Made by a program: the position numbers and the translations under genes
NCBI GenBank assembly: GCA_037576195.1
Contig: CM075101.1
Location: 15,810,001 to 15,874,000, forward strand
Length of the DNA stretch: 64,000 bases
Direction of reading: 5' to 3'
Origin: Phytoseiulus persimilis
Taxonomy: Eukaryota > Arthropoda > Arachnida > Mesostigmata > Phytoseiidae
The notes under the pieces: generated by a model
Seen by the model: only the letters and a program-made list of their open reading frames with translations
Databases searched by the model: none
Told to the model about the DNA's origin: nothing
In this document: positions 1-8,623 of the stretch, piece after piece
How positions within the stretch are numbered: the stretch's first letter is position 1
Layout: every line of letters starts with the position of its first letter

Positions 1-2
1 CC

Positions 3-89
3 CTGTCGATGGAAGGAGAAGATACAGAAGCCGCTATTGATAGGGGAAGCTTCGTCAGTGGAGATTCTGCACCCGACGAGTTATGGTGA
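3..89 (+). CDS. possible 3' end of a truncated terminal exon, unknown protein
   Basis: A reading frame open from the window edge codes for 28 residues rich in acidic and small residues (it ends ...DSAPDELW) and stops at TGA 87-89. An AATAAA lies a few bases after the stop. Twenty bases further on the LINE insertion begins, so if this is a gene its 3' flank has been interrupted by the transposon. No domain is visible in so short a piece. It could equally be a chance frame; the only support is the open frame and the poly(A)-like signal. Confidence 0.18.
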   Translation: MSMEGEDTEAAIDRGSFVSGDSAPDELW

Positions 90-107
90 ATCATAATAAA
101 TGATGTC

Positions 108-119
108 AACTCTCTAATC
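108..119. repeat. LINE target-site duplication, left copy
   Basis: AACTCTCTAATC abuts the poly(T) run 120-128, which is the poly(A) tail of the minus-strand LINE. The identical 12-mer recurs at 8612-8623, immediately beyond the LINE's 5' end. A perfect 12-bp repeat exactly at both ends is the signature of target-primed reverse transcription. Confidence 0.9.
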
Positions 120-347
120 TTTTTTTTTCTCATTATGACAGGAGGGGAAATCCCTTCGGACACCACGGGAAGAGTTCTTTGCCCAGGTAGTGAGGTGTGG
201 CCTCTAAAACCCCCCCTGTCGCCACCCAGGGGACGGGAACTCGAGTTTTTAGCTCGTTTGGTATTGCGTCCGTCACACCGGGAGCCCTTCCACTAGCTGC
301 GCAGTCTTTGTTTCAAATCTGCGTATTCATTCCGATAGGCATCTTGA

Positions 348-2765
348 TTACGTTGGCTGTACAAGCATTGAGTTGCCTGCCTGTAATGCGTCCAAACGTC
401 TTCGCCTAGCTTCTTCCAGCTCAGTTTTCCTGCTGAGAACTTTGCTAATGGTTCTACATATCCGCCTCCATTCGTCCTCGCTCTGCAACATTTCCGGCAT
501 CAGGCTGGGCACATTCGCAGCAGAGCTTATTGCTGTTCTCTGTACTGCTAGAGCCGAACAGTGAAGGACGGTGTGTTCGACTGTGTCTTCCTCCCCAAAG
601 TGACAGTGAACGCACATGGGCGTCGGCGACAGGTTGAATCGACTCAGATACGCCTGGAAATTGCCGTGTCTCGAGAGCACCTGAGATAGGTGATAGCTGA
701 CTGTGCCGAACTTCCTTTCGCACCATTTTTTTAGGTCAGGAACGCATTTGTGCGTCCATCGTCCTCCCGGGTCGTTGTCCCATCTAAACTGCCACTTCTC
801 AAGCGTTTTCGCCTTGATCTCCTCATCAGTCGATCCACATTGGTCCCCTTCTTCAAGGTCATATGGAGCGTCTCGCCGTTTGTTTTCCTGCCAGATTTCA
901 GTTCTTTCTTCCGCCAAGAGCGTGGGTTGGTTCTGGCCAGAACTAGCACCGCTGCAGTCGACACAGTGCGGTAGCACCGTGTGATTCTAATGGCCATCGT
1001 CCTCTGTGTCCTTTCAAGTAACTGTCGGTTGTATGCGAGTTTCAGCGCGTTTGGAGCCCACGTTGGCGCTGCATACAACGCAATCGATTCGGCTACCGTC
1101 GCGAGCAATCTTCTTTGTGTTTCCGATGCCCCGTATGTGCGAGGAAGGATTTTTGCCATGTCCTTCGCGGCTCTCGCTGCTTTTGTCGCTGCCATCTCCA
1201 CATGTATCGAGCCTTTAAGGTTTGCCTGGAGGTAAACTCCCAAATATCTTGCTGATTCCGTGAACTCCACCAAGTGTCCTTCTATTCGAATTGATAGTGG
1301 GACATCGTTTCTCCTGCCAAGAAGCACCACCGCTTCCGTTTTTTCCGGAGCCATGCGTAAGTAGTGCTCCTGGCACCATCTTGAGATTTTCCGCAGAGCA
1401 GTGTTCGCTATCTCCTCTAGCTCTTCCGTGTTATTCGCCATAACTAGGAGCGCTAAATCGTCCGCGTAGGCGATTGTCTGTGCTCCATCGGGCATCTCTA
1501 CCCGGAGAATGTCGTCGTACGCCGTGTTCCACAGGGTTGGCCCCAGAACAGAGCCCCGGGGGACTCCTGCGGTCATGCTGTGCCTGCGTCCATCCTCATC
1601 AGTGACCCATCGCTTGGACAGATATGATGCTATGATTTTACGCAGATATGGGGAGACATCCCTCTTGGCAAGGCTCGAGAGTACTAGTCCCCATTCAACA
1701 GAGTTGAATGCATTTTTGATATCCAACAGGATGATTATGCACCGCTTCCTTCTGGGACTCGCCTTTTCTCTTTCTCTCCTCACGGGTTCGAAGACTCTTT
1801 CTATCGCCGACAAAGTGGATCTTCCTGGACGAGAACCGTATTGGTTCTCCGACAAGCCGCCGTTGTCCTCTAGTTCATTTCGCAGTCTTATGTTGATTAT
1901 CGTCTCGACGGCTTTTGCAATCGTGTTCAGCAGACAAATCGGTCTGTATGCGTCCTTTTTACCCGCCTTCGGGATGAGCATCAGATTCGCTGTTTTCCAC
2001 TCATCTGGGAATGAGCCTTTCTGCAGTATGCCGTTCACTAGCCGTGCAAAGACGCTGGGCCATCGCTTCAGGAACGCTTTCATTGCCTCTGCTGGAATGC
2101 CGTCAGGTCCCGGAGCTTTTCTAGATGGCATGCGGTCTGCCACTGCTGCTACTTCCTGAGCAGTCACCTTTGGGACATCAGTTTCGGCAATCTCGAGCTG
2201 CTCGCGCTCAGCTTCCATTCCATTTGGAAAGAGTTCCCCGATGGTTCTGCTTCTCGTTTCCTCCGGAAGTCTAACTCGCTTTTGTCTGAGTTTTTCTCTG
2301 ACAATCTTATACGGGAGACCCCAGACGTCTTCTTGTACAGACTCGCAGAGCTCTCTCCACTTGTTTCGCTTGCTAGCCGAGATCTCAAATTCGTATTCCC
2401 TCTTTTTCCTGGTGTTGTCAGAGAGGGCTTCCGCTGCCCGTCTCGGGTCCCGGCGGATACGTTTCCCGCTCCTGATGTACAGTCTTCTGGCCTTGACGCA
2501 ATCTTTCCGGAGTCTTGAGATCGTCTCCGTCCACCAATAAACTGGTTTGAGGTTCTCCCATCGAGGGTTGATTCTTGGCGCTCCGGCGGTGCATGCCTTT
2601 ATGAGAATATCCGTCACCAATTTGTGGTCGATTTCCGTGTGCCCATCTTTTGCCTCTTTACATTCCCGGTCCATGATGGTTTGGAATGCCTCGATTCTCA
2701 TCGAGTTCCATCTCCAGGCTGGGCCTGTTTTCCTTTGCTCTGCAGCGACTTGTAATACTATGTCG
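348..2765 (-). pseudogene. LINE ORF2, reverse transcriptase and C-terminal part (frameshifted)
   Basis: One minus frame runs from 2765 to about 920 and a second continues to the stop at 348. Visible are the RT fingers/palm blocks (KAPGPDGIPAEAMK, PICLLNTIAKAVE, SENQYGSRPGRSTLSAI), the LLDIKNAFNSV block, GVPRGSVLGPTLWN, and the catalytic AYADD. After the thumb, the second frame carries CVHC followed by H and C residues typical of R1-type ORF2 ends. The frames join smoothly at an ARTNP/TLLAEERTEIW junction, which places a single-base indel at about 920-930. The product would copy LINE RNA at the target site. This copy cannot make a full enzyme. Confidence 0.9.
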
Positions 2766-2971
2766 TCTATATATATAAACTAGCCGGCCTTCGGCCGACT
2801 ACGCTGGCTGGCCCGTCCCTTGCTTTGGGAGTCTACTGCTGACAGACACACCTTGCCTAACATGCGGTGTCATCGGGACACCTTCGGGGGTGGCCACCGA
2901 TTCTCGATAGGATTCTGACCTGGGATCGAGGCACTTTTCCCTCTCTTCACTGGGTCAGCATTGAGGTTTCG

Positions 2972-4258
2972 AGAAGTAATGCTCAGATCGGTCCCGGAAT
3001 CACCCCTCCAGAGTTGGGAAGTAATGCTCAGATTGGTCTCGGAATCACCCCTCCAGAGTTGGGAAGTAATGCTCAGATTGGTATCGGAATCACCCCTCCA
3101 GAGTTGAAAAGTAATGCTCAGATCGGTCTCGGAATCACCCCTCCAGAGTTGGGAAGTAATGCTCAGATTGGTCTCGGAATCACCCCTCCAGAGTTGGGAA
3201 ATAATGCTCAGATCGGTCTCGGAATCACTCCTCCAGAGTTGAAAAGTAATGCTCAGATCGGTCTCGGAATCACTCCTCCAGAGTTGGGAAGTAATGCTCA
3301 GATTGGCCCCGGAATCACCCCTCCAGAGTTGAAAAGTAATGCTCAGATCGGTCTCGGAATCACTCCTCCAGAGTTGGGAAGTAATGCTCAGATTGGTCTC
3401 GGAATCACCCCTCCAGAGTTGAAAAGTAATGCTCAGATCGGTCTCGGAATCACCCCTCCAGAGTTGGGAAGTAATGCTCAGATTGGTCTCGGAATCACCC
3501 CTCCAGAGTTGGGAAGTAATGCTCAGATCGGTCTCGGAATCACTCCTCCAGAGTTGGGAAGTAATGCTCAGATTGGTCTCGAAATCACCCCTCCAGAGTT
3601 GGGAAGTAATGCTCAGATCGGTCTCGGAATCACTCCTCCAGAGTTGGGAAGTAATGCTCAGATTGGCCCCGGAATCACCCCTCCAGAGTTGGGAAGTAAT
3701 GCTCAGATCGGTCTCGGAATCACTCCTCCAGAGTTGGGAAGTGATGCTCAGATTGGTCTCCGAATCACCCCTCCAGAGTTGGGAAGTAATGCTCAGATTG
3801 GTCTCGGAATCACCCCTCCAGAGTTGGGAAGTAATGCTCAGATCGGTCTCGGAATCACTCCTCCAGAGTTGGGAAGTAATGCTCAGATTGGCCCCGGAAT
3901 CACCCCTCCAGAGTTGGGAAGTAATGCTCAGATTGGTCTCGGAACCACCCCTCCAGAGTTGGGAAGTAATGCTCAGATTGGTCTCGGAATCACCCCTCCA
4001 GAGTTGGGAAGTAATGCTCAGATTGGTCCCGGAATCACCCCTCCAGACTTGGGAAGTAATGCTCAGATTGGTCTCGGAATCACTCCTCCAGAGTTGGAAA
4101 GTCATGCTCAGATCGGTCTCGGAATCACCCCTCCAGAGTTGGAAAGTAATGCTCAGATTGGTCCCGGAATCACCTCTCCAGAGTTGGGAAGTAATGCTCA
4201 GATTGGTCTCGGAATCACCCCTCCAGAGTTGGAAAGTAATGGCCAGATTGGTCCCGGC
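2972..4258. repeat. 45-bp tandem array, left arm outer block (GCTCAG subfamily)
   Basis: About 28 copies of a 45-bp unit are marked by AATGCTCAGAT, GGAATCACCCCTCCAGAG and a GGAAGT or AAAAGT junction. Because 45 is a multiple of three, several frames on both strands stay open for hundreds of codons with a 15-residue period. These should not be read as proteins. The outer block is dominated by the GCTCAG variant, which has only one clear counterpart in the right arm, so it looks like a later expansion of the left arm. Confidence 0.93.
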
Positions 4259-4376
4259 CATCGTAGAACCCCCTCATTTACCCGGGTCCGTACCCGCGTC
4301 TGGAACCGGGTACCCGAAGTCGGGTAATCGGGTACCCGGGTACCCGGGTCCGATACCCGGTTCTGCGACCCCTATT
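4259..4376. repeat. non-repeat interlude rich in GGGTACCCGGG palindromes
   Basis: This stretch of about 118 bp breaks the left-arm array. It contains overlapping short palindromes built on CGGGTACCCGGGTACCCGGG and several TACCCG or GGGTA motifs in both orientations. It has no counterpart in the right arm. It could be a small inserted sequence or a rearrangement scar. Confidence 0.75.
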
Positions 4377-5276
4377 GGAAAGTAATGGCCAGATTGGTCT
4401 CGGAATCACCCCTCCAGAGTTGGAAAGTAATGGCCAGATTGGTCTCGGAATCACCCCTCCAGAGTTGGAAAGTAATGGCCAGATTGGTCTCGGAATCACC
4501 CCTCCAGAGTTGGAAAGTAATGGCCAGATTGATACCGGAATCACCCCTCCAGAGTTGAAAACTAATGGTCAAATTGGCACCGGAATCACCCCTCCAGAGT
4601 TGGAAACTAATGGTCGGATTGCTCTCAGAATCACCCCTCCAAACAAAGTTGGAAAGTAATGTCCAGATTGGTCTCGGAATCACCCCTCCAGAGTTGGAAA
4701 GTAATGGCCAGATTGGTCTCGGAATCACCCCTCCAGAGTTGGAAAGTAATGGCCAGATTGGTCTCGGAATCACCCCTCCAGAGTTGAAAACTAATGGTCA
4801 AATTGGCACCGGAATCACCCCTCCAGAGTTGGAAAGTAATGGCCAGATTGATACCGGAAACACCCCTCCAGAGTTGAAAACTAATGGTCAAATTGGCACC
4901 GGAATCACCCCTCCAGAGTTGGAAAGTAATGGCCAGATTGATACCGGAATCACCCCTCCAGAGTTGAAAACTAATGGTCAAATTGGCACCGGAATCATCC
5001 CTCCAGAGTTGGAAAGTAATGGCCAGATTGGTCCCGGAATCACCCCTCCAGAGTTGGAAAGTAATGGCCAGATTGGTCTCGGAATCACCCCTCCAAAGTT
5101 GGAAAGTAATGTCAGATTGGTCTCGCAATCAGCCCTCCAGAGTTAGAAGATAAAGGCCAGATTGGTCTCGTAATCACCCCTCCAGAGTTGGAAACTAATG
5201 GCCAGATTGGTCTCGGAATCACCCCTCCAGAGTTGGGAAGTAATGGCCTTATTGGTCTCGAAATCACCCCTCCAGG
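4377..5276. repeat. 45-bp tandem array, left arm inner block (GGCCAG and GGTCAAATTGGCACC variants)
   Basis: About 20 copies carry AATGGCCAGATTGG in place of AATGCTCAGATTGG, interspersed with an AAACTAATGGTCAAATTGG type. Copies of both types also form the right arm in inverse orientation, so this block is the part of the array ancestral to both arms. One unit near 4640 has a four-base AACA insertion, which has an exact inverted counterpart near 7683. Confidence 0.92.
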
Positions 5277-5462
5277 GATTTTTATGATAGATTTTTATGA
5301 TAGATAGATTTTTATGATAGATGTATAGGAGAGGAGGTGGGGAAGGATATCCGATGACGATGGGATGAGTCTGGCTGGCGTCATACCGGGGCGGTGCACC
5401 TTATCGTCAGAATTTGGATGCGGGTGACAGTATGGAGGGGGTCAAAGTTGGGGTAAATCGCG

Positions 5463-5501
5463 AGGGGGGAAGGAGGGGAGGGGGAGGGGGGGAGGGGTGG
5501 G
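5463..5501 (+). repeat. G-rich tract in the inner flank, C-rich mirror at 7030-7062
   Basis: Runs of G (GGGGGG, GGGG, GGGGG, GGGGGG) separated by single A or AA have the spacing of a potential G-quadruplex on the plus strand. The right arm carries the complementary C-rich tract, so the pair is part of the palindrome. No function is implied by the sequence alone. Confidence 0.6.
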
Positions 5502-5587
5502 TGGCCTATGTCCTTCCCGGTGAGTCGCCCTACATTATGCAGTTTGTTCCAAGTCGATCCGATCAATACCGGAGGAGCCTATTGAGG

Positions 5588-5627
5588 ACAAACAAACAAA
5601 CAGACAAACAAACAAACAAACAAACAG
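5588..5627 (+). repeat. (CAAA)n / CAGA microsatellite in the central loop
   Basis: A run of CAAA units broken by CAGA lies in the single-copy spacer between the two inner flanks. It has no inverted partner, so it belongs to the loop of the foldback rather than to an arm. Confidence 0.85.
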
Positions 5628-5652
5628 ACCCTGGATTTTTATATATATATTA

Positions 5653-6930
5653 GGTAAGTCAAAAAGTTCGTAGCGTTTTTGATCCGACATTTTTGAAATT
5701 CCCGCGCTCCGCACAAGAGCCGCCTACTACAGTGGTTGTTCGTTTACGTTCTTAGGCGGGCTCTAGAGTTCCTACCGGTGTATCGTTTCAGACTTTATCG
5801 TCGAGTTCGTAAAATCAGGAAGAATTTGCGATGGAGGACCAAAAGCAGCATTTTCGACACATAATGTTGTTCTGCTACCGCGAAGGCTTGAATGCAGCGA
5901 AGACCACTCGAAGAATATCTGCAGTTTACGGGGAGAATGCTCTTCAAAGTTCTACGGTTAGAAAGTGGTTTACCCGTTTCAAGGCTGAAAACTTTAATCT
6001 TGAAGATGAGCCCAGATCAGGACGACCACAAGTTGTGGAACCCGATGAAATCATTAGCCTGGTAACTTCAAACCCCGGCCTGACCATCAAAGAAATTGAA
6101 GACTCGACGGGAGTTTCTCATGGAACCGTTTGGAATCGCCTCCATCAAGCTGGCTTCTCAAACAAGAGGAATATCTGGCTGCCTCATGACCTCACCGATC
6201 GCCAGCTCGAAAGACGTGTGGATACAAGCCACACTCTTCTCCGGAAGAATGCCAATGAACCATTTCTGAAGAGACTGATAACCGGCGATGAAAAGTGGAT
6301 ACTCTACAGGAACGCTACGCAAAGAAAAAGCTGGGTCCCCAAAGGTTCACGGGCCGCAGCCGTCCCCAAACCCGAAATTCATCAAAAAAAAGTGATGCTG
6401 AGCTGTTGGTGGGACTGCAAGGGCGTTGTGTTTTTCGAGCTGCTCCCGCCGGGTCAGACCATCACCACCGAAGTCTACTGCAGGCAGCTTGAGGATTTGA
6501 AGACCGCAGTAGCAACAAAGCGCCCAGAATTGGCGAACAGATGGGGCGTCGTTTTTCAACATGATAATGCGAGACCCCACGTAAGTTTGCGCTCTCGGCA
6601 GAAATTGGCGGAGTTTGACTGGGATGTGCTGCCACACCCAGCTTATAGTCCCGACCTTGCACCGTCAGACTATCACTTGTTCCGGTCTCTTCAAAACTCT
6701 CTTGATGGAGAAATATTCGAATCTTTGGAGGGTATAAAAAATCACCTCAATCAGTTTTTTGGAAAGAAGGAAACCAAGTTCTGGGAGAAGGGAATCTTCG
6801 ATTTACCTGACCGATGGGCGAAGGTCATAGAACAAAACGGCCAATATATCATTCAATAAAAAGACTCTTGTGTACAGGAATTCGGCTCTTGAAAAATAGG
6901 TAAAAAACGCTACGAACTTTTTGACTTACC
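5653..6930 (+). mobile_element. mariner transposon, structurally complete
   Basis: The element is 1278 bp. Its ends are perfect 28-bp inverted repeats (5653-5680 and 6903-6930, beginning GGTAAGTCAAAAAGTTCG). TA dinucleotides flank both ends (5651-5652, 6931-6932), the standard mariner target duplication. It encodes one uninterrupted transposase of normal length. The insertion point is the AT-rich centre of the foldback loop. Perfect terminal repeats together with an intact gene suggest recent arrival, later than both the LINE and the foldback element. Confidence 0.96.
5831..6859 (+). CDS. mariner transposase, intact
   Basis: This 342-residue frame is close to the usual mariner length of about 345. 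The first 110 residues form the paired helix-turn-helix DNA-binding region that recognises the terminal repeats. A linker motif WLPHDLT (residues 116-122) resembles the WVPHEL signature. The catalytic domain has Asp153 (TGDEKW), Asp245 (QHDNARPH) and Asp280 (YSPDLAPSDYHLF), the DD34D spacing of the family. The enzyme would excise and reinsert the element at TA sites. The ATG at 5831 is the first in frame and lies about 150 bp inside the element; the stop is 70 bp before the right end. All catalytic residues are present, so it may be active, though activity cannot be judged from sequence. Confidence 0.96.
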   Translation: MEDQKQHFRHIMLFCYREGLNAAKTTRRISAVYGENALQSSTVRKWFTRFKAENFNLEDEPRSGRPQVVEPDEIISLVTSNPGLTIKEIEDSTGVSHGTVWNRLHQAGFSNKRNIWLPHDLTDRQLERRVDTSHTLLRKNANEPFLKRLITGDEKWILYRNATQRKSWVPKGSRAAAVPKPEIHQKKVMLSCWWDCKGVVFFELLPPGQTITTEVYCRQLEDLKTAVATKRPELANRWGVVFQHDNARPHVSLRSRQKLAEFDWDVLPHPAYSPDLAPSDYHLFRSLQNSLDGEIFESLEGIKNHLNQFFGKKETKFWEKGIFDLPDRWAKVIEQNGQYIIQ

Positions 6931-7230
6931 TAATAGATTCAATAGGCTCCTCTGGTATTGATCGGATCGACTTGGAACAAACTGCATAATGTAGGGCGGC
7001 TCTCCGGGAAGGACATAGGCCACCCACCCCTCCCCCCCTCCTCTTCCCCTCCTCCCCCGCTCGCGATTTACCCCAACTTTGACCCCCTCCATACTGTCAT
7101 CCGCATCCAAATTCTGACGATAAGGTGCACCGCCCCGTTATGACGCCAGCCAGACTCATCCCATCGTCATCGGATATCCTTCCCCACCTCCTCTCCTATA
7201 CATCTATCATAAAAATCTATCATAAAGATT

Positions 7231-8035
7231 CCTGGAGGGGTGATTTCGAGACCAATAAGGCCATTACCTCCCAACTCTGGAGGGGTGATTCCGAGACCAA
7301 TCTGGCCATTACTTCCCAACTCTGGAGGGGTGATTCCGAGACCAATCCGGCCATTACTTTCCAACTCTGGAGGGGTGATTCCGGGACCAATCTGGCCATT
7401 ACTTTCCAACTCTGGAGGGATGATTCCGGTGCCAATTTGACCATTACTTTCCAACTCTGGAGGGGTGATTCCGGTGCCAATTTGACCATTAGTTTTCAAC
7501 TCTGGAGGGCTGATTCCGAGACCAATCTGGCCATTACTTTCCAACTCTGGAGGGGTGATTCCGAGACCAATCTGGCCATTACTTTCCAACTCTGGAGGGG
7601 TGATTCCGAGACCAATCTGGCCATTACTTTCCAACTCTGGAGGGGTGATACCGAGACCAATCTGGACATTACTTTCCAACTTTGTTTGGAGGGGTGATTC
7701 TGAGACCAATCTGAGCATTACTTTCCAACTCTGGAGGGGTGATTCCGAGACCAATCTGGCCATTACTTTCCAACTCTGGAGGGGTGATTCCGAGGCCAAT
7801 CTGGCCATTACTTCCCAACTCTGGAGGGGTGATTCTGGGAGCGATCTGGCCATTACTCTCCTACTCTGGAGGGGTGATTCCGATATCAATCTGGCCATTA
7901 CTTTCCAACTCTGGAGGGGTGATTCCGAGGCCAATCTGGCCATTACTTTCCAACTCTGGAGGGGTGATTCCGGGACCAATCTGACCATGCTTCTCCGAAT
8001 CTGAAGGGGTGATTACGACACCAATCTGACCATAC
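7231..8035. repeat. 45-bp tandem array, right arm (inverted)
   Basis: About 18 copies of the complement of the left-arm unit run here, mostly of the GGCCATTA (complement of AATGGCC) type. The order of variant units partly mirrors the inner left block, including the four-base insertion unit near 7683. This shows that the arms arose as one palindrome and then diverged by repeat gain or loss. Confidence 0.92.
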
Positions 8036-8240
8036 TTCTCAAAACCATGATGCTGACCGAGTGAAAAGAGAGGAAAGTGCCTCGATTCCAGGTCAGAATC
8101 TTATAGAGAATCGGTGGCCACTCCCGAAGGTCTCATGACACTACATTCAAGGCAATGTGTGTCTGTCAGCAGTAGACTCCCGAAGCAAGGGACGGGCCGG
8201 CCAGCGTAGTCGGCCGAAGGCCGGCTAGTACTCTATATAT

Positions 8241-8611
8241 TGGCGGTCGCTAAGAGACTAATACGCCTCGTTGACCCTCCAATCTTCGATTCGGGTCGGG
8301 TGCGTGCTTGCTGTGATGTCAATATAAGACATTCGATTATTCATCCTAAATGTTGGGTTTCTGCCATCGTTGAGGACGGTGAGTTCACATCCCGCTAGGG
8401 TGTCCTCGAGCTCTCTTCCCTTTCTCGTTGTGGTTCGGCTCCCCCAGGCGGCAGACGCCGCATTGAAATCACCTGCCACCACCCACATGGAGTTGCTTCG
8501 TCTGACGTTGACGTGTGAAGCCACCATATCTAGATACGTATGGTATTCGTCGATACCGTTGTTCGGGGTAATATAGCAGCTCGCGATCCGAAGATTCCCC
8601 GTCAAGGCGCA
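8241..8611 (-). pseudogene. LINE ORF2, endonuclease C-terminal part
   Basis: This minus-strand frame holds the second half of an AP-endonuclease-like domain: ITPN near the start, WVVAGDFNAASAAWGS, then RG, LNDGRNPTF and SYIDIT blocks, ending in an SLSDRQYI block. These match the R1-type LINE endonuclease that nicks target DNA. The 5' part is absent because the element is truncated at 8611. A TAG at 8258-8260 interrupts the frame just before SLSD. The reading frame resumes on the far side of the foldback element at 2765, so both fragments belong to one ORF. Confidence 0.88.
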
Positions 8612-8623
8612 AACTCTCTAATC
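8612..8623. repeat. LINE target-site duplication, right copy
   Basis: AACTCTCTAATC, identical to 108-119, sits directly outside the truncated 5' end of the LINE. Removing 120-8623 restores a continuous pre-insertion sequence. Confidence 0.9.

Larger units (their letters stand above)
2775..8231. mobile_element. foldback-like palindromic DNA element with minisatellite arms
   Basis: The two ends are inverted copies of each other (CTAGCCGGCCTTCGGCCGACTACGCTGG at the left, its complement at the right). They are followed inward by about 190 bp of roughly 85-90% identical outer flank, tandem 45-bp repeats, and about 300 bp of inner flank (5280-5583 against 6938-7230). The flanking TCTATATAT occurs at 2766-2774 and 8232-8240, a 9-bp target duplication. 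Deleting the element plus one copy rejoins the LINE ORF2 in frame, which confirms the boundaries to within a few bases of TA-rich ambiguity. Long inverted arms of tandem repeats with 9-bp duplications fit the Foldback type; a Mutator-like relative is the alternative. The element itself has no transposase, so it would be non-autonomous. The left arm is more than twice as long as the right. Confidence 0.85.
120..8611 (-). mobile_element. R1-clade non-LTR retrotransposon, 5'-truncated, interrupted by a foldback element
   Basis: On the minus strand the order is endonuclease (8609-8241), a 5.4-kb foreign insertion, reverse transcriptase (2765 down to about 980), C-terminal region with a cysteine-histidine motif, 3' UTR and a nine-base poly(A) (plus-strand T run 120-128). 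The 12-bp duplication AACTCTCTAATC flanks the unit. Without the inserted element about 3.0 kb of LINE remains; ORF1 and the start of the endonuclease are missing, as usual for 5'-truncated copies. R1-clade assignment rests on the endonuclease signature (GDFNA, WGS, RG, SYIDIT), the YADD active site and the C-terminal CxxC...H...C motif. It carries a TAG at 8258-8260 and a frameshift near 920-930, so it is a dead copy. Confidence 0.92.

Noticed and set aside
1509-2159. 216-aa plus-strand ORF
   Set aside because: It is antisense to the conserved reverse-transcriptase blocks of the LINE.
2867-5146. Very long repeat-protein ORFs (up to 486 aa) on both strands with a 15-residue period
   Set aside because: They are open only because the 45-bp unit is divisible by three and happens to lack stops in several frames. 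They lie in non-coding arms of a foldback element, are open on both strands, and have no promoter or conserved start.
2972-5276. CRISPR-like array
   Set aside because: Units are contiguous with no unique spacers, the DNA is eukaryotic, and the array is part of a transposon arm.
7125-8004. 190- and 273-aa repeat ORFs in the right arm
   Set aside because: Inverse copies of the same 45-bp minisatellite; same explanation as for the left arm.
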